DNA of 64,000 bases from Micromussa lordhowensis (taxonomy: Eukaryota; Cnidaria; Anthozoa; Scleractinia; Lobophylliidae). The notes under the pieces were generated by a model that saw only the letters and a program-made list of their open reading frames with translations, was not told the DNA's origin and did no database searches. A program made the translations under genes and the position numbers. The stretch is taken from assembly GCA_964020085.1 (NCBI GenBank), contig OZ026600.1, positions 1,345,701 through 1,409,700 on the forward strand. Direction: 5' to 3'. This document shows, piece by piece, positions 33,293 to 44,769 of the stretch. Position 1 is the first letter of the stretch, and every line of letters begins with the position of its first letter.

Positions 33293-35564
33293 ATGGCGGA
33301 AAGTTTGGAAAACGCAGATAATGTTTTATCTGACTGGGCGAACGAGGATGAAGGAAAAAGTCATGCCGAGGTTGAGAACAGTTGCGAGGAGCAGGGAAAA
33401 GAAAAAAAAGCTCGTTTCTTTGTAGAAAAGGACTTGGAAAGTATCCTTGAACAGTCTCAGTCGAGTGGGACTAAACGAAATACGAAATGGGTGGTGAAAT
33501 TATTTCAAGGTAAGAGATTACTGCTTTGCTTTGAGTTTAACACAGTCATTGAGCGAAACGATTATGTGATAAATTTAGTAGGAAGTCACCCGATGTTAGA
33601 TCGTTTCAGATAGTCAGTTCGCTTGTGAAAAATTCAGATCGTTCCACAATATACATGTACGTACTTACATGTATGGTCAGTCTTGTAAGCTTAAATAGTC
33701 AAGCTTAAAAAAAAGATGCTCAACGTAGTTAATGAATTGTTCCACGATTGAAATTCAAGTATGTATGATATATGTTCTGAGTACTATTCACATCATAGAT
33801 CGATCGAAACGATGAACTGTTTGAGGGTGGATAATCATTTTGAGTAAAATGCATACTGGTCATACTACACCTTGACGTTGAAGTTCCTTTGGATCACGTG
33901 TGCTAAAGGCATCCGCGGTTGAGTGCCAATCAATAGCCTAGATCGATACTCCACCGACATCTTGATTGACATTTGATTGACATCTTCATCGACAGTTGGT
34001 CAATAGTTGGCAGATTGTTGACTGACTCATATGTATTGATCAACACTCAGTGGCATTTTCTGTGAAAATTAGCCGACTCTTGACTAACTGTCAATTAGGA
34101 GTTGAATGAGTATCAATGGAGATGTTCATTAAGTGTTGATTGAGATGTCAATCGAGGGTTGATTGAGGGTATCAATTGACACTTGACCATGGATGCCTTT
34201 AGTACATGTGATCTGTTCCTCCTTGCATAACCATACATGTAGTTTTCAATAAATTAAAGTGCATTAATATTAGCAAGCACACATGGAGGTTTAAATAAGA
34301 TGCAGCTTCCAAAGGGGAAAAAAAGTGGTTTTGCTAGCATACGTTCAAACTGGGACATGATGAAGTTATCAACACACTTGTATCAACTCATTCTTTCACC
34401 CAACCATCAATTTTTCTCAGTCGAAAAATTATTTTTTACACAGATTGGTGTCAGGAAAGAAGTATCTCGACACCTCTTCTTCAAATGGATACAATGGAGT
34501 TAGACCAAAACCTAGCAAGATTTTATGTTGAAGCAAGAACAATAAAAGGTGAAGAGTACAGTCGTTCAGCTCTTCTTAGTTTTCGCAGTTCAATTGAACG
34601 ATATCTAAACAACAATGGTGTAACACTGAAATTATCCAGAAATCAAATGTTTCAAAACAGCAACAAAATTCTTGACGCCAAGCTGAGAATCAACCGCCGT
34701 GCTGGCAAATACAATGTTCAACACAAACCAGTTATTGTAGCATCTGACCTTGAAAAACTTCGCACTAGCCCTTTTCTTAGTATGACAACTCCAGCTGGAC
34801 TGCTGAGAAGAGCATGGTTTTATGTTTCTCTTTACTGGTGCAGGTGTGGAAAAGAGGGTCAGCGAGATCTTCGCCGTGAAAGTTTCAAGTTTACACATGA
34901 TGCGACAGGCCGCGAGTTCGCAGTCATAACTAAGGGAGGAGCCACAAAAAATCACCCAAGCAGTGAAAACAGCAAGCCCTCAGCTGAACAAGAAACAAGG
35001 CTTTATAGCACTGGGGCAGATGATGATGCGTTTGCCAGTCTGAAATGTTATGTATCAAAATTAAATCCGTCATGCACAGCATTTTTCCAACATCCGAAAC
35101 AAAGCGTGGCAAAGGAAGACGCTGTTTGGTACGATAACAGACCTCTTGGTATTAACAAATTGGGCGAAATGATGAAAAATATATCTGCTGGAGCAAAGCT
35201 CTCTATGATATACACCAACCATTCTGTCAGGACAACTGGCATAACCTTGCTTCCCAACAGGAATGTTCCAGACTGCCACATCATGTTCGTTTCAGGGAGC
35301 AGTAGCGAACAAAACAAACCTCACTACATTGCACGGCCATCTGGATTGCAGCTGGAAATTGTCTCCGGCACCATCTCAAATGCACTTCAGAGTCACAGAG
35401 GAACAAGCACACAAATATCCACCGTTATGAATGCTCCACACATTCAAAGCTTGAATCCAATAACTTCCAACCTGTTAATGTCAAGCAATATTCAAGGCAA
35501 CCTTCAGGTATTTTTCAGTTTACAGAACTACTCTGATGACAAAAACTGCCTTGACTTTTTCTAG
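33293..35564 (+). CDS. Crypton-type tyrosine-recombinase-like protein (KIAA1958/DUF3504-like)
   Basis: Two exons, 33293-33509 and 34444-35564, join in phase 1 (CAA G|AT) to give 445 residues. The acidic N-terminal part resembles animal proteins derived from Crypton transposons. Exon 2 continues with DWCQERSISTPLLQMDTMEL (core-binding region), a catalytic-like part with CRCGKEGQRDLRRESF, a Lys in ITKGGATKNH, and NHSVRTTG, which supplies the H-x-x-R pair. The late SGH motif reads SGSSSEQ, so that His is lost, while the final Tyr (PHYIARPS) remains. Activity is therefore doubtful; a domesticated or decaying copy is plausible. A possible splice donor (CTTCAG|GTATTT, near 35506) near the end means the true C-terminus may lie in another exon. 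Confidence 0.7.
33891..34214. mobile_element. MITE in the Crypton-like gene intron, with TTGAT-rich interior
   Basis: GGATCACGTGTGCTAAAGGC at the left end is mirrored by GCCTTTAGTACATGTGATC at the right. The interior is dominated by permutations of ATTGATTGACATC and its complement. About 320 bp, no coding sequence, contained in the intron 33510-34443. Confidence 0.65.
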
Positions 35565-36434
35565 CATTTTGAATAAATAAATAAAATTATCCTCGCATGT
35601 TGATTGGTTCTTACTTATGATCTGTTGGAGCACAAACCTGGAAATAACGCCATTATCATTTTTTGGTCTCATTATCTTACTATTTATAACATAGATAGGA
35701 AACTGTGCGCACTCTGATTGGTCAAAAACCCATGTTTTATCAGAGTATAAAACATAGAAAAAGCGAGTTTTATTGTTTTGCGCGTGTAACATCTATATCA
35801 TAAAGGAAATGAAGAAGCCTAATCCGAGTATTACACTGTGATAAAACACTCCGGACATTTGAGAACACTCAAGAAATGTAGAAGACACTCGCCTGCGGCT
35901 CATGTTTTCTATATTTCCCTCGTGTTCTCAAATGCCCGTTGTGTTTTACCACAGTGTAATACACGGCTTAGGCCTCTTTATTTGTTAAATAATAACAATA
36001 GACTCCACATTGTCGTGAGTCTGTTCAGTAAAAGTGACCCCTCCAGTAACACTAGCCTAATGGTTCATGCGCCACGTTTTGATGTCATCTGTGATATAGT
36101 ACCGAAGAGGTGCAGCAAAATCCAATCTATTTGTTAGGTAGATTTTGTAGTTCAATTTGGCTTTTGCTGTGATTTTCTATTTAGGACAAGCTGTGCTCAA
36201 TTTAAGTTTGACAGTGGTGTGATTTCCCTGAACCAATCACAATTCTTTACTACACATAGCAACCAATGAGTTTGTTTCATTTTTTATAGACAATAGCGTA
36301 TGTCAAATTGCTATTTTCGTGTTTTTCACAGTGGGAAGATTTTGGAATAAACAAGCTTTTTGTATATTTTGTTTCTCTATCATATGATGTCAAAATAGAT
36401 ACACCCTACTTCTGGTGGGACTACCAACTGTGCC
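35565..36434. other. Spacer between the Crypton-like gene and asparaginase 2
   Basis: Contains the inverted repeat at 35805-35982 and probably the asparaginase 2 promoter; no clear TATA box is seen. No gene. Confidence 0.45.
35805..35982. repeat. Inverted repeat (hairpin element)
   Basis: GAGTATTACACTGTGATAAA and CATTTGAGAACAC in the left arm pair with TTTACCACAGTGTAATACAC and GTGTTCTCAAATG in the right arm, around a loop near 35870-35925. Likely a foldback MITE. Confidence 0.65.
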
Positions 36435-39400
36435 ATGACTGACAAAGGAAAATCGTCATTGGTACTTGTGCTTTATACTGGTGGAACAATAGGAATGAAG
36501 AAACTCAGTGACAACGGTAAGATTATTGATTTTCTTGATAGCAGCGTGAGATACTGTGTTTAATACCACATTTCCAAATACCGAGAAGAGAGTTGAAAAA
36601 GAAACGTACAGCATAGTATTTTTGGCTAATTTTTTTTTAATTATTTTTTTTACAATAAATAGCAACATTTACTTACAGAGAGGTACAATGCATAACATTA
36701 CATTACATTGTAGTAACAGACTACTACAAGACTATTTAACATACATGTATTCAGTTAGCTATGAAGAACGTCTGCGACATTACTACAAATTCTCAGCAAA
36801 ATTATTAATGTATTCTTGTGCTTACATGGCTTCCTTTTAAAATGATTTTATTGAACTTGTTTTAATTTTTGGTGAACGTAGGGTGGTTGGAGGTGGTAAA
36901 ACACCCCCTTGAGTGTTCATTATATCTTCTTGGTTGCATCTAAAACTGAGGAGAAAATGGAGATTGCTGTAATTAAATTTTTAAAATAAATGTTAGATAT
37001 TAAAATCAGATATCCAGACACTCTCACAGTGTGTTGATTCTTGTGTTTATACTTGATGAATTTTAATGAGTTAAAAAATTGCAGCTCTAAATTGGACTAT
37101 CATCCAAAGGCCTGGGAAGCATCATAAAATAAAAAAAAGTAGCTATTGTGTTGACCTTTTCTTTTTCTCAGAGCCATGTGCCCTTCATTTCAATTTATTT
37201 ATGGAAGAACTGAAAAGGCTTCAAGTTCTTCATGATCCAACTTGTGGTGTCTCACATGCAAGTGAAGCAGATACAACGCAGAGATTAGCTATGCCGTAAG
37301 TGTGTTGACCTTTTCTTTTTCTCAGAGCCATGTGCTCTTCATTTCAATTTATTTATGGAAGAACTGAAAAGGCTTCAAGTTCTTCATGATCCAACTTGTG
37401 GTGTCTCACATGCAAGTGAAGCAGATACAACGCAGAGATTAGCTATGCCGTAAGTGAATAAGTGACATACAGTCATGAACAATAATTAATCAGTAGATCA
37501 AAAGAGGATGTTTGTTGTTTTTATTTTACAAAATTAAATTCATATCTTCAATTACAATCAGTATGCAGATTTTTGTGGGTTTTATTATATTATTATGATT
37601 ATGTTTATTTTTATTGTTATTATTATTATTATTATTATTGCTATTATTATTATTATTATTATTGACTTGCAACAGCTACAATTCTTACAATACTAACGCT
37701 ACTTACAGTACTAACATAACTTACTTTTTCTTACTTTTTTTATTAATATTTAGATGTACACGTTTACAGCACTGTGCATTACTTACTATACCATAACATC
37801 TAAATACTAGGTATACCTATCGATAGAGTGCCAACGAGCGAATAATTTGTGCTATAATAAGGGGTTTATTAATACAGCATAACGGATTTTTGGTTCTCTT
37901 CTGTTGCAAACATTTATATCGTGAGAAACTTATAATGCGTTTACCGGCCGGTAACGTTCATCACGCAATCCCTGAATATCAAGAGTATTGGAATGTATCG
38001 CTGCTCGGTCGAACTATCAGTTCAATATGATGGGCAAAGTCAAAGTGAAAGTGAACACGCTAGTTTCATTGATCAACACGACTCGTTTAATTCTGTGGCA
38101 AAACAGATCCGATTTGTGTTTTGAACACTGGATTCGACTGTATGATAAACACGCTCGTTCAGTTCTGTTCGGAAACACTGCCGACTCAACCTTCAGTTCG
38201 ATATGCTAGATTTCAACACTGGATTTGCTCTAGTGGTTCAACTGGTGAACACAATTTTTCCAAAAAAAGCTGCCCAATGGAACTTTCAGTTCGATATAGG
38301 TAAACAGAGAAGGAATACACTGTTTCCATTCATGAACACGCTCGTTCAATTCTGTGGTGACCACGCTGGTTCAGTTTCGTGTCGATTTTGTGTCTTGGAT
38401 TTGCTCTTGTCTAACAGTTTTCCTGAATATTCGAATTAGAAGAAGAGTTTTGTAAAGGGTACGCTCCCCAATTGAACTTTCATTTCGATAACACGCTGGT
38501 TCGATACGTTCTGAGACTATGAAATTGTTCACAGTTGGATAAACACAACAGCAAAGAAAACAATGATATTCCACGAGACAAGTCTAGATGTAACGCACCT
38601 CCTGATTGGCTAAAAACTACAAAAGCTCGAATAGTTCCGTCCTTGCAATTGGCTCAAACTGAGCCATTGTTACATCTTACACCTTACACTTACACTTTCA
38701 GAGCTCGATCGAGAATTTTTTCGCATACGCCATTCTTCGCGCGGCACTATTCTCTGTCGCCTCGCCAGCCGAGCGTCTTCGCTCGGCTGGCGCGTTGGCA
38801 ATTACAGAGCTGGTCAGGATGCAGGAGAATTCACAAGATTGCTTTTATAACTATATCAGAGGATGTCTTATCGTTAATTGATATTTATTTTCAATAATTA
38901 ATTTATTTTAATTGATATTTTCCAAATTGTACTTAAGAAATAATTTATTGATGAATTTATGCATGTAAAAGCCCTTACAGTAGTATTGAGTTTGTTTAAT
39001 GAGTTTACATGTATGTAATGGTAGGGTAGTTAAATTTATTGATTATTTTTGTTATTTTGGAGCTAGGAATCATACCAAACAATCTGAAAATAAAATTGTT
39101 TAATAACATCCGATTCTCTGATTCATTTAGTGTCACTAAGCGAGGTAGTAGGATATCGTATGATATCAGAGAGGCTGGTACCATCAAGGAGTCTAAAGAC
39201 ACTACTATTGAGGACTGGATTGATGTGGGAACAGAGATTGCCAATAACTATGATGACTATGATGGTTTTGTCATCCTGCATGGGACAGACACTATGGCCT
39301 TTACTGCGTCTGTTCTTTCCTTTATGTTTGAGAACCTTGGCAAACCTGTTGTCCTCACAGGAGCACACGTAAACCTGTGGAAATATATTTAGAAGTAGCA

Positions 39401-42400
39401 AAATGTTTGTAATTTGAGACAATTCTTTTGAAAGTCAGCCCTTAAAAAAGTGCTGGGCAGAGTACCGGTATAATGATGCATTTAAATTTGTCCACAGGCG
39501 TGCCTTTAGCTATAAATCCCTCAGGTTATTTAGCATCAAGGTTGACAACCCTTACTAGAAAACTGGTGTGTGACATTTGCAGACTACAGACTACATTTAG
39601 GCCTAAACATCAATCAGGTTAGCCTGAATATCAGTCAGGTTAGCCTGAATAGCACTCAGATTAGCCTATTTACGGTTAGCTATCGGTAATAGAAACAGGA
39701 ATGCAATATTTAGTTTAAAAGTCTTCAGTCTGTGGTCTGCAGTCTGCGAATGTCAGACACCGCTAGAAAACTGGCGGCTACTAGACATCTTTGGGTGACT
39801 AACTTGGTTATTTATTTGTACTGGATGATCTTGTCTATATGACATGCAACCTTCGGAAAAAATATGAACAATAGGGGGCAACATAGTTCAGCAGGACTTT
39901 CCTTCCATTTAACAGTGTAAATGGTATGTAGCACAAGTATACTTGTAATGTACCTTCCCTTGAAGATATACAAATGAAGCTGTCTGTTTCATCATACTGT
40001 AGACGCCAATTTATGAGGCAGTTACTGATGCAAGAGATAACCTGGCTGGAGCATTACTGTTTGCTGGGCAGGATGCCATCCCTGAGGTACAAGACTTGAC
40101 TTACCTGCAAAAATATTTGGACATTAAAATTTCAGACATGTTATTTTGGACGTGTAATTTTTGGATACTTTTTCATCTCATTTTGGACAAATTTCAGATC
40201 ATCCAGAGAAAACGTTTTTCTTTTAAAGAAGTTCAGGCAAAAACGTTTCTTTTCTGTGAAAACACAGTTGCCTGCTGAAAATGATAAATTTCTCAGAAAA
40301 TGCATTTTTGTTCCTCTCATGTAGCCACACCCAGTTTAACCATCAAGAAACATGTCAATCAGAATGCTAAACAAGAGCTGTACACAATCTATATCTTGAA
40401 CCATTTATCATTTACATTGACACAGCTTGTCAAACTGTAGCTCAGCATTGTTATTCGTACAAGGTAAAATGAGACAAATCTTCTGAATACTGCACGCTGC
40501 ATGAATGAATATTATAATTACTTTAATGTCCCATAGGTGACCATTTTCTTTGATGGAAAGCTTTTCAGAGGAAACAGATCCACCAAAGTTGATGCAAAGA
40601 ACTACAGTGTTTTTGATTCACCAAGCCTTCCTCCATTGGCAAGACTATGCAGCAATGGAGATAGTAAGTGAAAAAGTTTGTATCATTCCCAGTTGTAACT
40701 TTCTCCACAGGTGAAGTTTGCATACAAGCCAAGTGGCCCATCAGGCCAGAGCCTATCCCAGTTTCGGTAGCATGGAGTGACTAGGAGTATTTCTACTCCC
40801 CCCTGGATGAGATGCTAGTCCATCGCAGGGTTAACCCTAGTACTAAATTTGCAGGTACCCATTTGTACATCTGGGTGAAGAGAGGCACTGCGAGAGTAAA
40901 GTCTCTTGTCCAATGTCCCTGGCCAGGGCTTGAACCCAGACCACTCGATCCAGGGTCGAGTGCACTAACCACCAGGCAACTGTGCCTCCACACCATGCCT
41001 CCGCAGGTCTACTTTAAATAAAGCCTCCCATTTGCTGAAAAATCAAACTTGTTCTGAATTATTTTATCTCTTCATTAGTTGAATGGAATCAAACTGTGGA
41101 TCGCTCACGAAGAGAAACTGGGTGTTTTACACTCCATGCAAAGATGAGCCAAAAGGTTGCTTTACTTCCTATGTTTCCTGGCATTCCAATAGAAATGGTA
41201 TGTTGAGTCACGTGAGTATTTTGAAGATCTTTACTGACCCTGTGCCACTGGATTTCATTTCATAAAATACTATAAAGCAAAGAGTATCACAAGAAAGTAC
41301 TCCTCAGCTGCTTTTATCTCTGTGGTCACACACTTAGTATGGGGTCTGGACAGCAACAGACACGAAAGCTGCAAAATTTGTGTACAGCATAATAAACAGT
41401 ACTGCATGAAAGTAATGCTCAATAGCTTTTAATTGAATGGTGACACACTAGAGCTTCATCCACAGACTTCAAAGTTAGAACCACCTTGTACAGCATAATA
41501 AACAGTACCACATGAAAGTACTGCTCAATAGCTTTCATTTGAATGGTCACACACTAGGGTTTCATCCACAGACTTGGAAGTTAGAACCACCTTGTACAGC
41601 ATAATAAACAGTACCACATGAAAGTACTGCTCAATAGCTTTCATTTGAATGGTCACACATTAGGGTTTTATTCACAGACTTAAAAGTTAGAAACACGTAA
41701 ATGGACTTCAGGTAATACGACTAAGAATTACCAGAAAATGGTTGTTCCGATCCTCTGAGCGCTTAATTGAAAGAAAACGTTCTTATGGCTGATGAAATCA
41801 CTCCAACTCTCTCTGATTTTGGCTTTTCTTTTTACTTTACTAGATAAAAGGATGTTTAGAGTCGCCAATAGAGGGTGTTGTCTTAGTAACATATGGAAGT
41901 GGTAATATACCTGATTCAAGAACAGACCTGGTGGAAGCGATCAAAGGCGCGGTAGAGAGGGGCGTGGTCCTTGTCACGTGCTGCCCTTGCCGTGGAGGGC
42001 CTCATGATGTTTCTACGGAGTGCGTGGAACAGGTGGGTGGTATACTGTCAAGTGGAAGGCCTATGCGACCGAAGGTAACCTTAAAAGAGTAAACGTCTGC
42101 CGAGCGGCCCATCTAGCCGGTGGTTATCCCGGTTTCTGTAGCATGAAGCGACTAGGAGTATTTCTACTCCCCCCCTAGTCGATCGCAGGTTACCCCCAGC
42201 ATTATATTCACTACTACCAATTTGAACACCTGGATGGAGAGAGGCACTGTGAGAGTAAAATATCTTGCCCAAGAACACAACACAAAACCTGGCTAGGACT
42301 CGAACCGGAACTGCTCAATCCGGAGTCGAGCACACTAACCGTCAGGCCACCGCGCCTTTACGATCTTTCTAAATTCCTCTTGTAAGTGTTTAGTGAGCAG

Positions 42401-43593
42401 AATTTTACAAAGATGAATAGCACAAAATGATAAGCTGTGACACAAGAAGTCGTTAAGCAAATAATCAGCTGTTGTTTTAAACGATGTGCTTAAGCGTACG
42501 AGATATTTGTTATTACACTGTTAGTCGCTGTAATGGCAGATAAATAGCATATGGCGGATGTTTTCCCCTTTATCATGTAAATAACACCTCATGAGTGACT
42601 TGAAAAGAAGCTTCTTATGAACAATTTCTTGGAATGTTCTTAATGTTGCTGTTAACCTATCGTTACAACACCCTCCCTCCCCTCCCTTCTCCCTTCAAAT
42701 GTGCGAACCCCTCCCCTGTTTCCTCGCTTCCGGACTAGCGTCCTCACAGGACAATGTCAAATTTGAAAAAGAAACTTACAATTGTTCTGTTCCCAACGTA
42801 ATAGCTGGAATCACTGCCTTACTGTTATGTTATGTTTAGAGACCAGTAAATGTCACCCTTAGCTTGTTTCCTTCTTGTTAGCCGATTCTAAAACATTTGC
42901 TGTAAGACGGTCTAGATCTCTGAGATCACGCTTTTGTTTCGTTATCCATCCAGGGCCTTGTTAAGTTAGGAGTTGTTCCCGGGAAAGACATGACAGTGGA
43001 GGCTGCGCTAGCTAAACTTTCGTTCGTCATGGGGAAAGAAGCATTGACACGAGAAGACAGGAAAATGGTAAGCTTTACCGACGTTACGTTTCGAAGCATG
43101 CCATCTGAAAACAAAAGCAAGCGTGCTTTCCATTATGTCAGAACGACCGGTCTGTGAGCAGAGAGACTACCCGAGGAAACCAATCAAGAGGAATGGTTCT
43201 TACCTTTTTTTATTCCTTTCCCGAATTCCCTACATGAGTGAAGAGAAGTAGGGCAACGAACCGGTTTAGAACGGTATATTCCGGTCCGACCGATCAAAGT
43301 GGACCACCTCCAGAGGTGGTCCCGAATATTCCTGTCGGACCGACCTTTTTTCCATTTGACTTCCGACCGAAATTTCCGGAATTTTGGCACACTGGAAAGC
43401 ACCGCAAGTTCAGTGCATGGGAAGACTCTAAATATCGACGGTTCCTTCATTATTTGGTAACGTTTTCTCTTTTTGAACGCTAGTAGATCTAAACCAATAT
43501 TGTGTTTACACTTTCCAGTGAGACCATTGCTTTTCTCTTTTCTTGCAGCTTGTGGGATCGAATCTGCGAGGCGAGATTAGTGCATCCAAGTAG
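36435..43593 (+). CDS. ASPG: L-asparaginase without ankyrin repeats, catalytically complete
   Basis: Exons 36435-36516, exon 2 (two alternatives, 37172-37295 or 37326-37449), 39131-39368, 40003-40086, 40537-40663, 41079-41197, 41844-42032, 42954-43067 and 43549-43593. With one copy of exon 2 the frame is open for 373 residues. All key parts are present: TGGTIG (nucleophilic Thr), HGTDTMAF (second Thr and Asp), and the Lys in NRSTKVDA. The next segment, TPIYEAVTDARDN, is complete, unlike in asparaginase 1. The protein stops at LRGEISASK, where the long paralog continues into ankyrin repeats, so this is the length of type I bacterial enzymes. Intron positions and phases match asparaginase 1 from exon 1 onward, so both come from one duplicated gene. 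Cytosolic Asn to Asp plus ammonia is the expected reaction. Confidence 0.88.
37147..37454 (+). repeat. 154-bp tandem duplication containing exon 2 of asparaginase 2
   Basis: Copies 37147-37300 and 37301-37454 include the polypyrimidine tract, acceptor AG, the full 124-nt exon and the donor GTAAG. I see one difference in the exon, CATGTGCCCTT versus CATGTGCTCTT, a synonymous Ala codon change. Because 124 is not a multiple of three, including both copies would break the frame. Confidence 0.9.
37560..37665. repeat. (ATT)n microsatellite in intron 2 of asparaginase 2
   Basis: Runs of TTATTATTATTATTATT with few interruptions. No other function visible. Confidence 0.85.
37930..38550 (+). repeat. 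Degenerate direct repeats with GAACACGCTCGTTCA units (intron 2)
   Basis: Words such as AACACGCTCGTTCAGTTCTG, AACACGCTCGTTCAATTCTG and ACTTTCAGTTCGATAT recur at irregular spacing. The pattern suggests a decayed tandem or transposon-internal repeat. A separate perfect hairpin (GCCAGCCGAGCG with its complement) lies at about 38764-38791. Confidence 0.45.
39567..39761. repeat. Inverted-repeat element in intron 3 of asparaginase 2
   Basis: GTGTGACATTTGCAGACTAC is paired at the right end by GTCTGCGAATGTCAGACAC. Between them TCAGGTTAGCCTGAATA-like units occur three times. Likely a MITE; the motif AGAAAACTGG flanks both sides, so it may be a direct repeat or target duplication. Confidence 0.6.
40728..40998 (-). 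mobile_element. tRNA-derived SINE in intron 5 of asparaginase 2
   Basis: On the minus strand it begins with a tRNA-like head (A-box TGGTTAGTGCAC-like, B-box GGGTTCAAGCC-like) and carries the same body as the copy at 2976-3250 (GGGGAGTAGAAATACTCCTA). A long minus-strand frame across it is only the repeat being read through. Confidence 0.75.
41370..41700 (+). repeat. Three units of a 106-bp tandem repeat in intron 6 of asparaginase 2
   Basis: CTTTCATTTGAATGGTCACA starts at about 41426 (diverged), 41532 and 41638, exactly 106 bp apart. Each unit includes GTTAGAACCACCTTGTACAG and CATAATAAACAGTACCACAT. It lies in the intron equivalent to the one in asparaginase 1 that carries the same repeat. Confidence 0.88.
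42100..42358 (-). mobile_element. tRNA-derived SINE in intron 7 of asparaginase 2
   Basis: Same family and orientation as 40728-40998: minus-strand tRNA-like head (GTTAGTGTGCTCGACTCCGG) followed by the body with GGAGTAGAAATACTCCTAGT. Somewhat diverged. Confidence 0.7.
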
Positions 43594-44769
43594 CCAGTGG
43601 TTTTAAATTGGATTTTTAAAGCTGAATAGTACATCGCCTGATCTCCTTGTGTTGAGCAACTTCATCTGTCTCTTGAGCCGGGAAAGAAAAGAACTTGCAA
43701 AAGAGACTTCAATGATCTTTTAGTACAAGAACACGTTGACAAGACTGTTGTATTTTATCTGGCCTCAGTTGTTGGAAGGCTGGATAACGCTATTCGTCGG
43801 ATAAATCGCTATCCAGTGGATAAGTGTTAACAAAACAAACCACGCTATCTTAACTTTTTTTTTTTTAATTTTACTCTGTTTTTACGAAGTTACAGCCGTA
43901 AAATACCTCACAATGGGTGCTCTTTATTAAAATGTCAAGCTCATGCTTACTCAGGATTTGCACAGCATCTTTTGACCAAAATGCTTCAGAACCAGCCGAA
44001 AAGTATCGACAGTTTTTAAACTATTTACTGGAAATTGAAATTACAAAGTCTACCCTGTACGTGTATTGTAAGGACCCTATTAACGTACTGCTCTTTAGCA
44101 TACCGGGCTCTAATATGAGATACATCCTTTGACACCTTGGGTTCCTGTAAATTATGTTCTTAACTACTTAAAATTGCTTTGAAATTTTAAAAAATCGTTG
44201 TACCTAACAAAGTATCCTCAATGTTAATAACTGCATTTTCCATTTACTAATTCGCTAGCCTAACGCAAGAGAGCATGAAGAGTGAGGCTGAGTTAACCCT
44301 CCTACACGCTTTATTTCCAAGGTAATCCCTCTCACGTTATTTTTAGACCTAGGGTCAAAAAACAGCCAATCTTGTAAAGCGGATTCTGGTCACGTGGACA
44401 GCTCTAGTGGCCTGACATGTGTTTTTATCCTCCACGAAAATATTCACGCAATGCGCGTAGTAATATTATCCATGTCTGAAAATAACTTGAGAGGGATTAC
44501 CTTTCGGATAAGACCTACACGGTGGATTTCTCACCCTTCTTCCTCTCTTGCTAAATGCCACGAAATGTTAGGTCAATGTTATCTCCAATCTCACTTCTTT
44601 GAGATAAGATAAGTAGATAAGATGTAACAATGGTACTGTACGGTTCGTTTCACCGACTCATTTTGTGCAAGAACTTAGAACCACAGTAACATTGCGGGGG
44701 TTTTCTATGTGGAAGAACATGCAAGTTTTCCAGATTGATAGTTCGTTTTTTAGAGAGCTGTGTCTGCTC
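43594..44769. other. Convergent 3' region between asparaginase 2 and SPTLC2-A
   Basis: The two genes end towards each other about 1.2 kb apart. Both 3' UTRs must lie here. No coding exon or strong repeat is visible. Confidence 0.5.

Noticed and set aside
40793..41021. Overlapping open frames on both strands
   Set aside because: They coincide with a SINE whose relatives occur at 2976 and 42100; the frames are read-through of a repeat.
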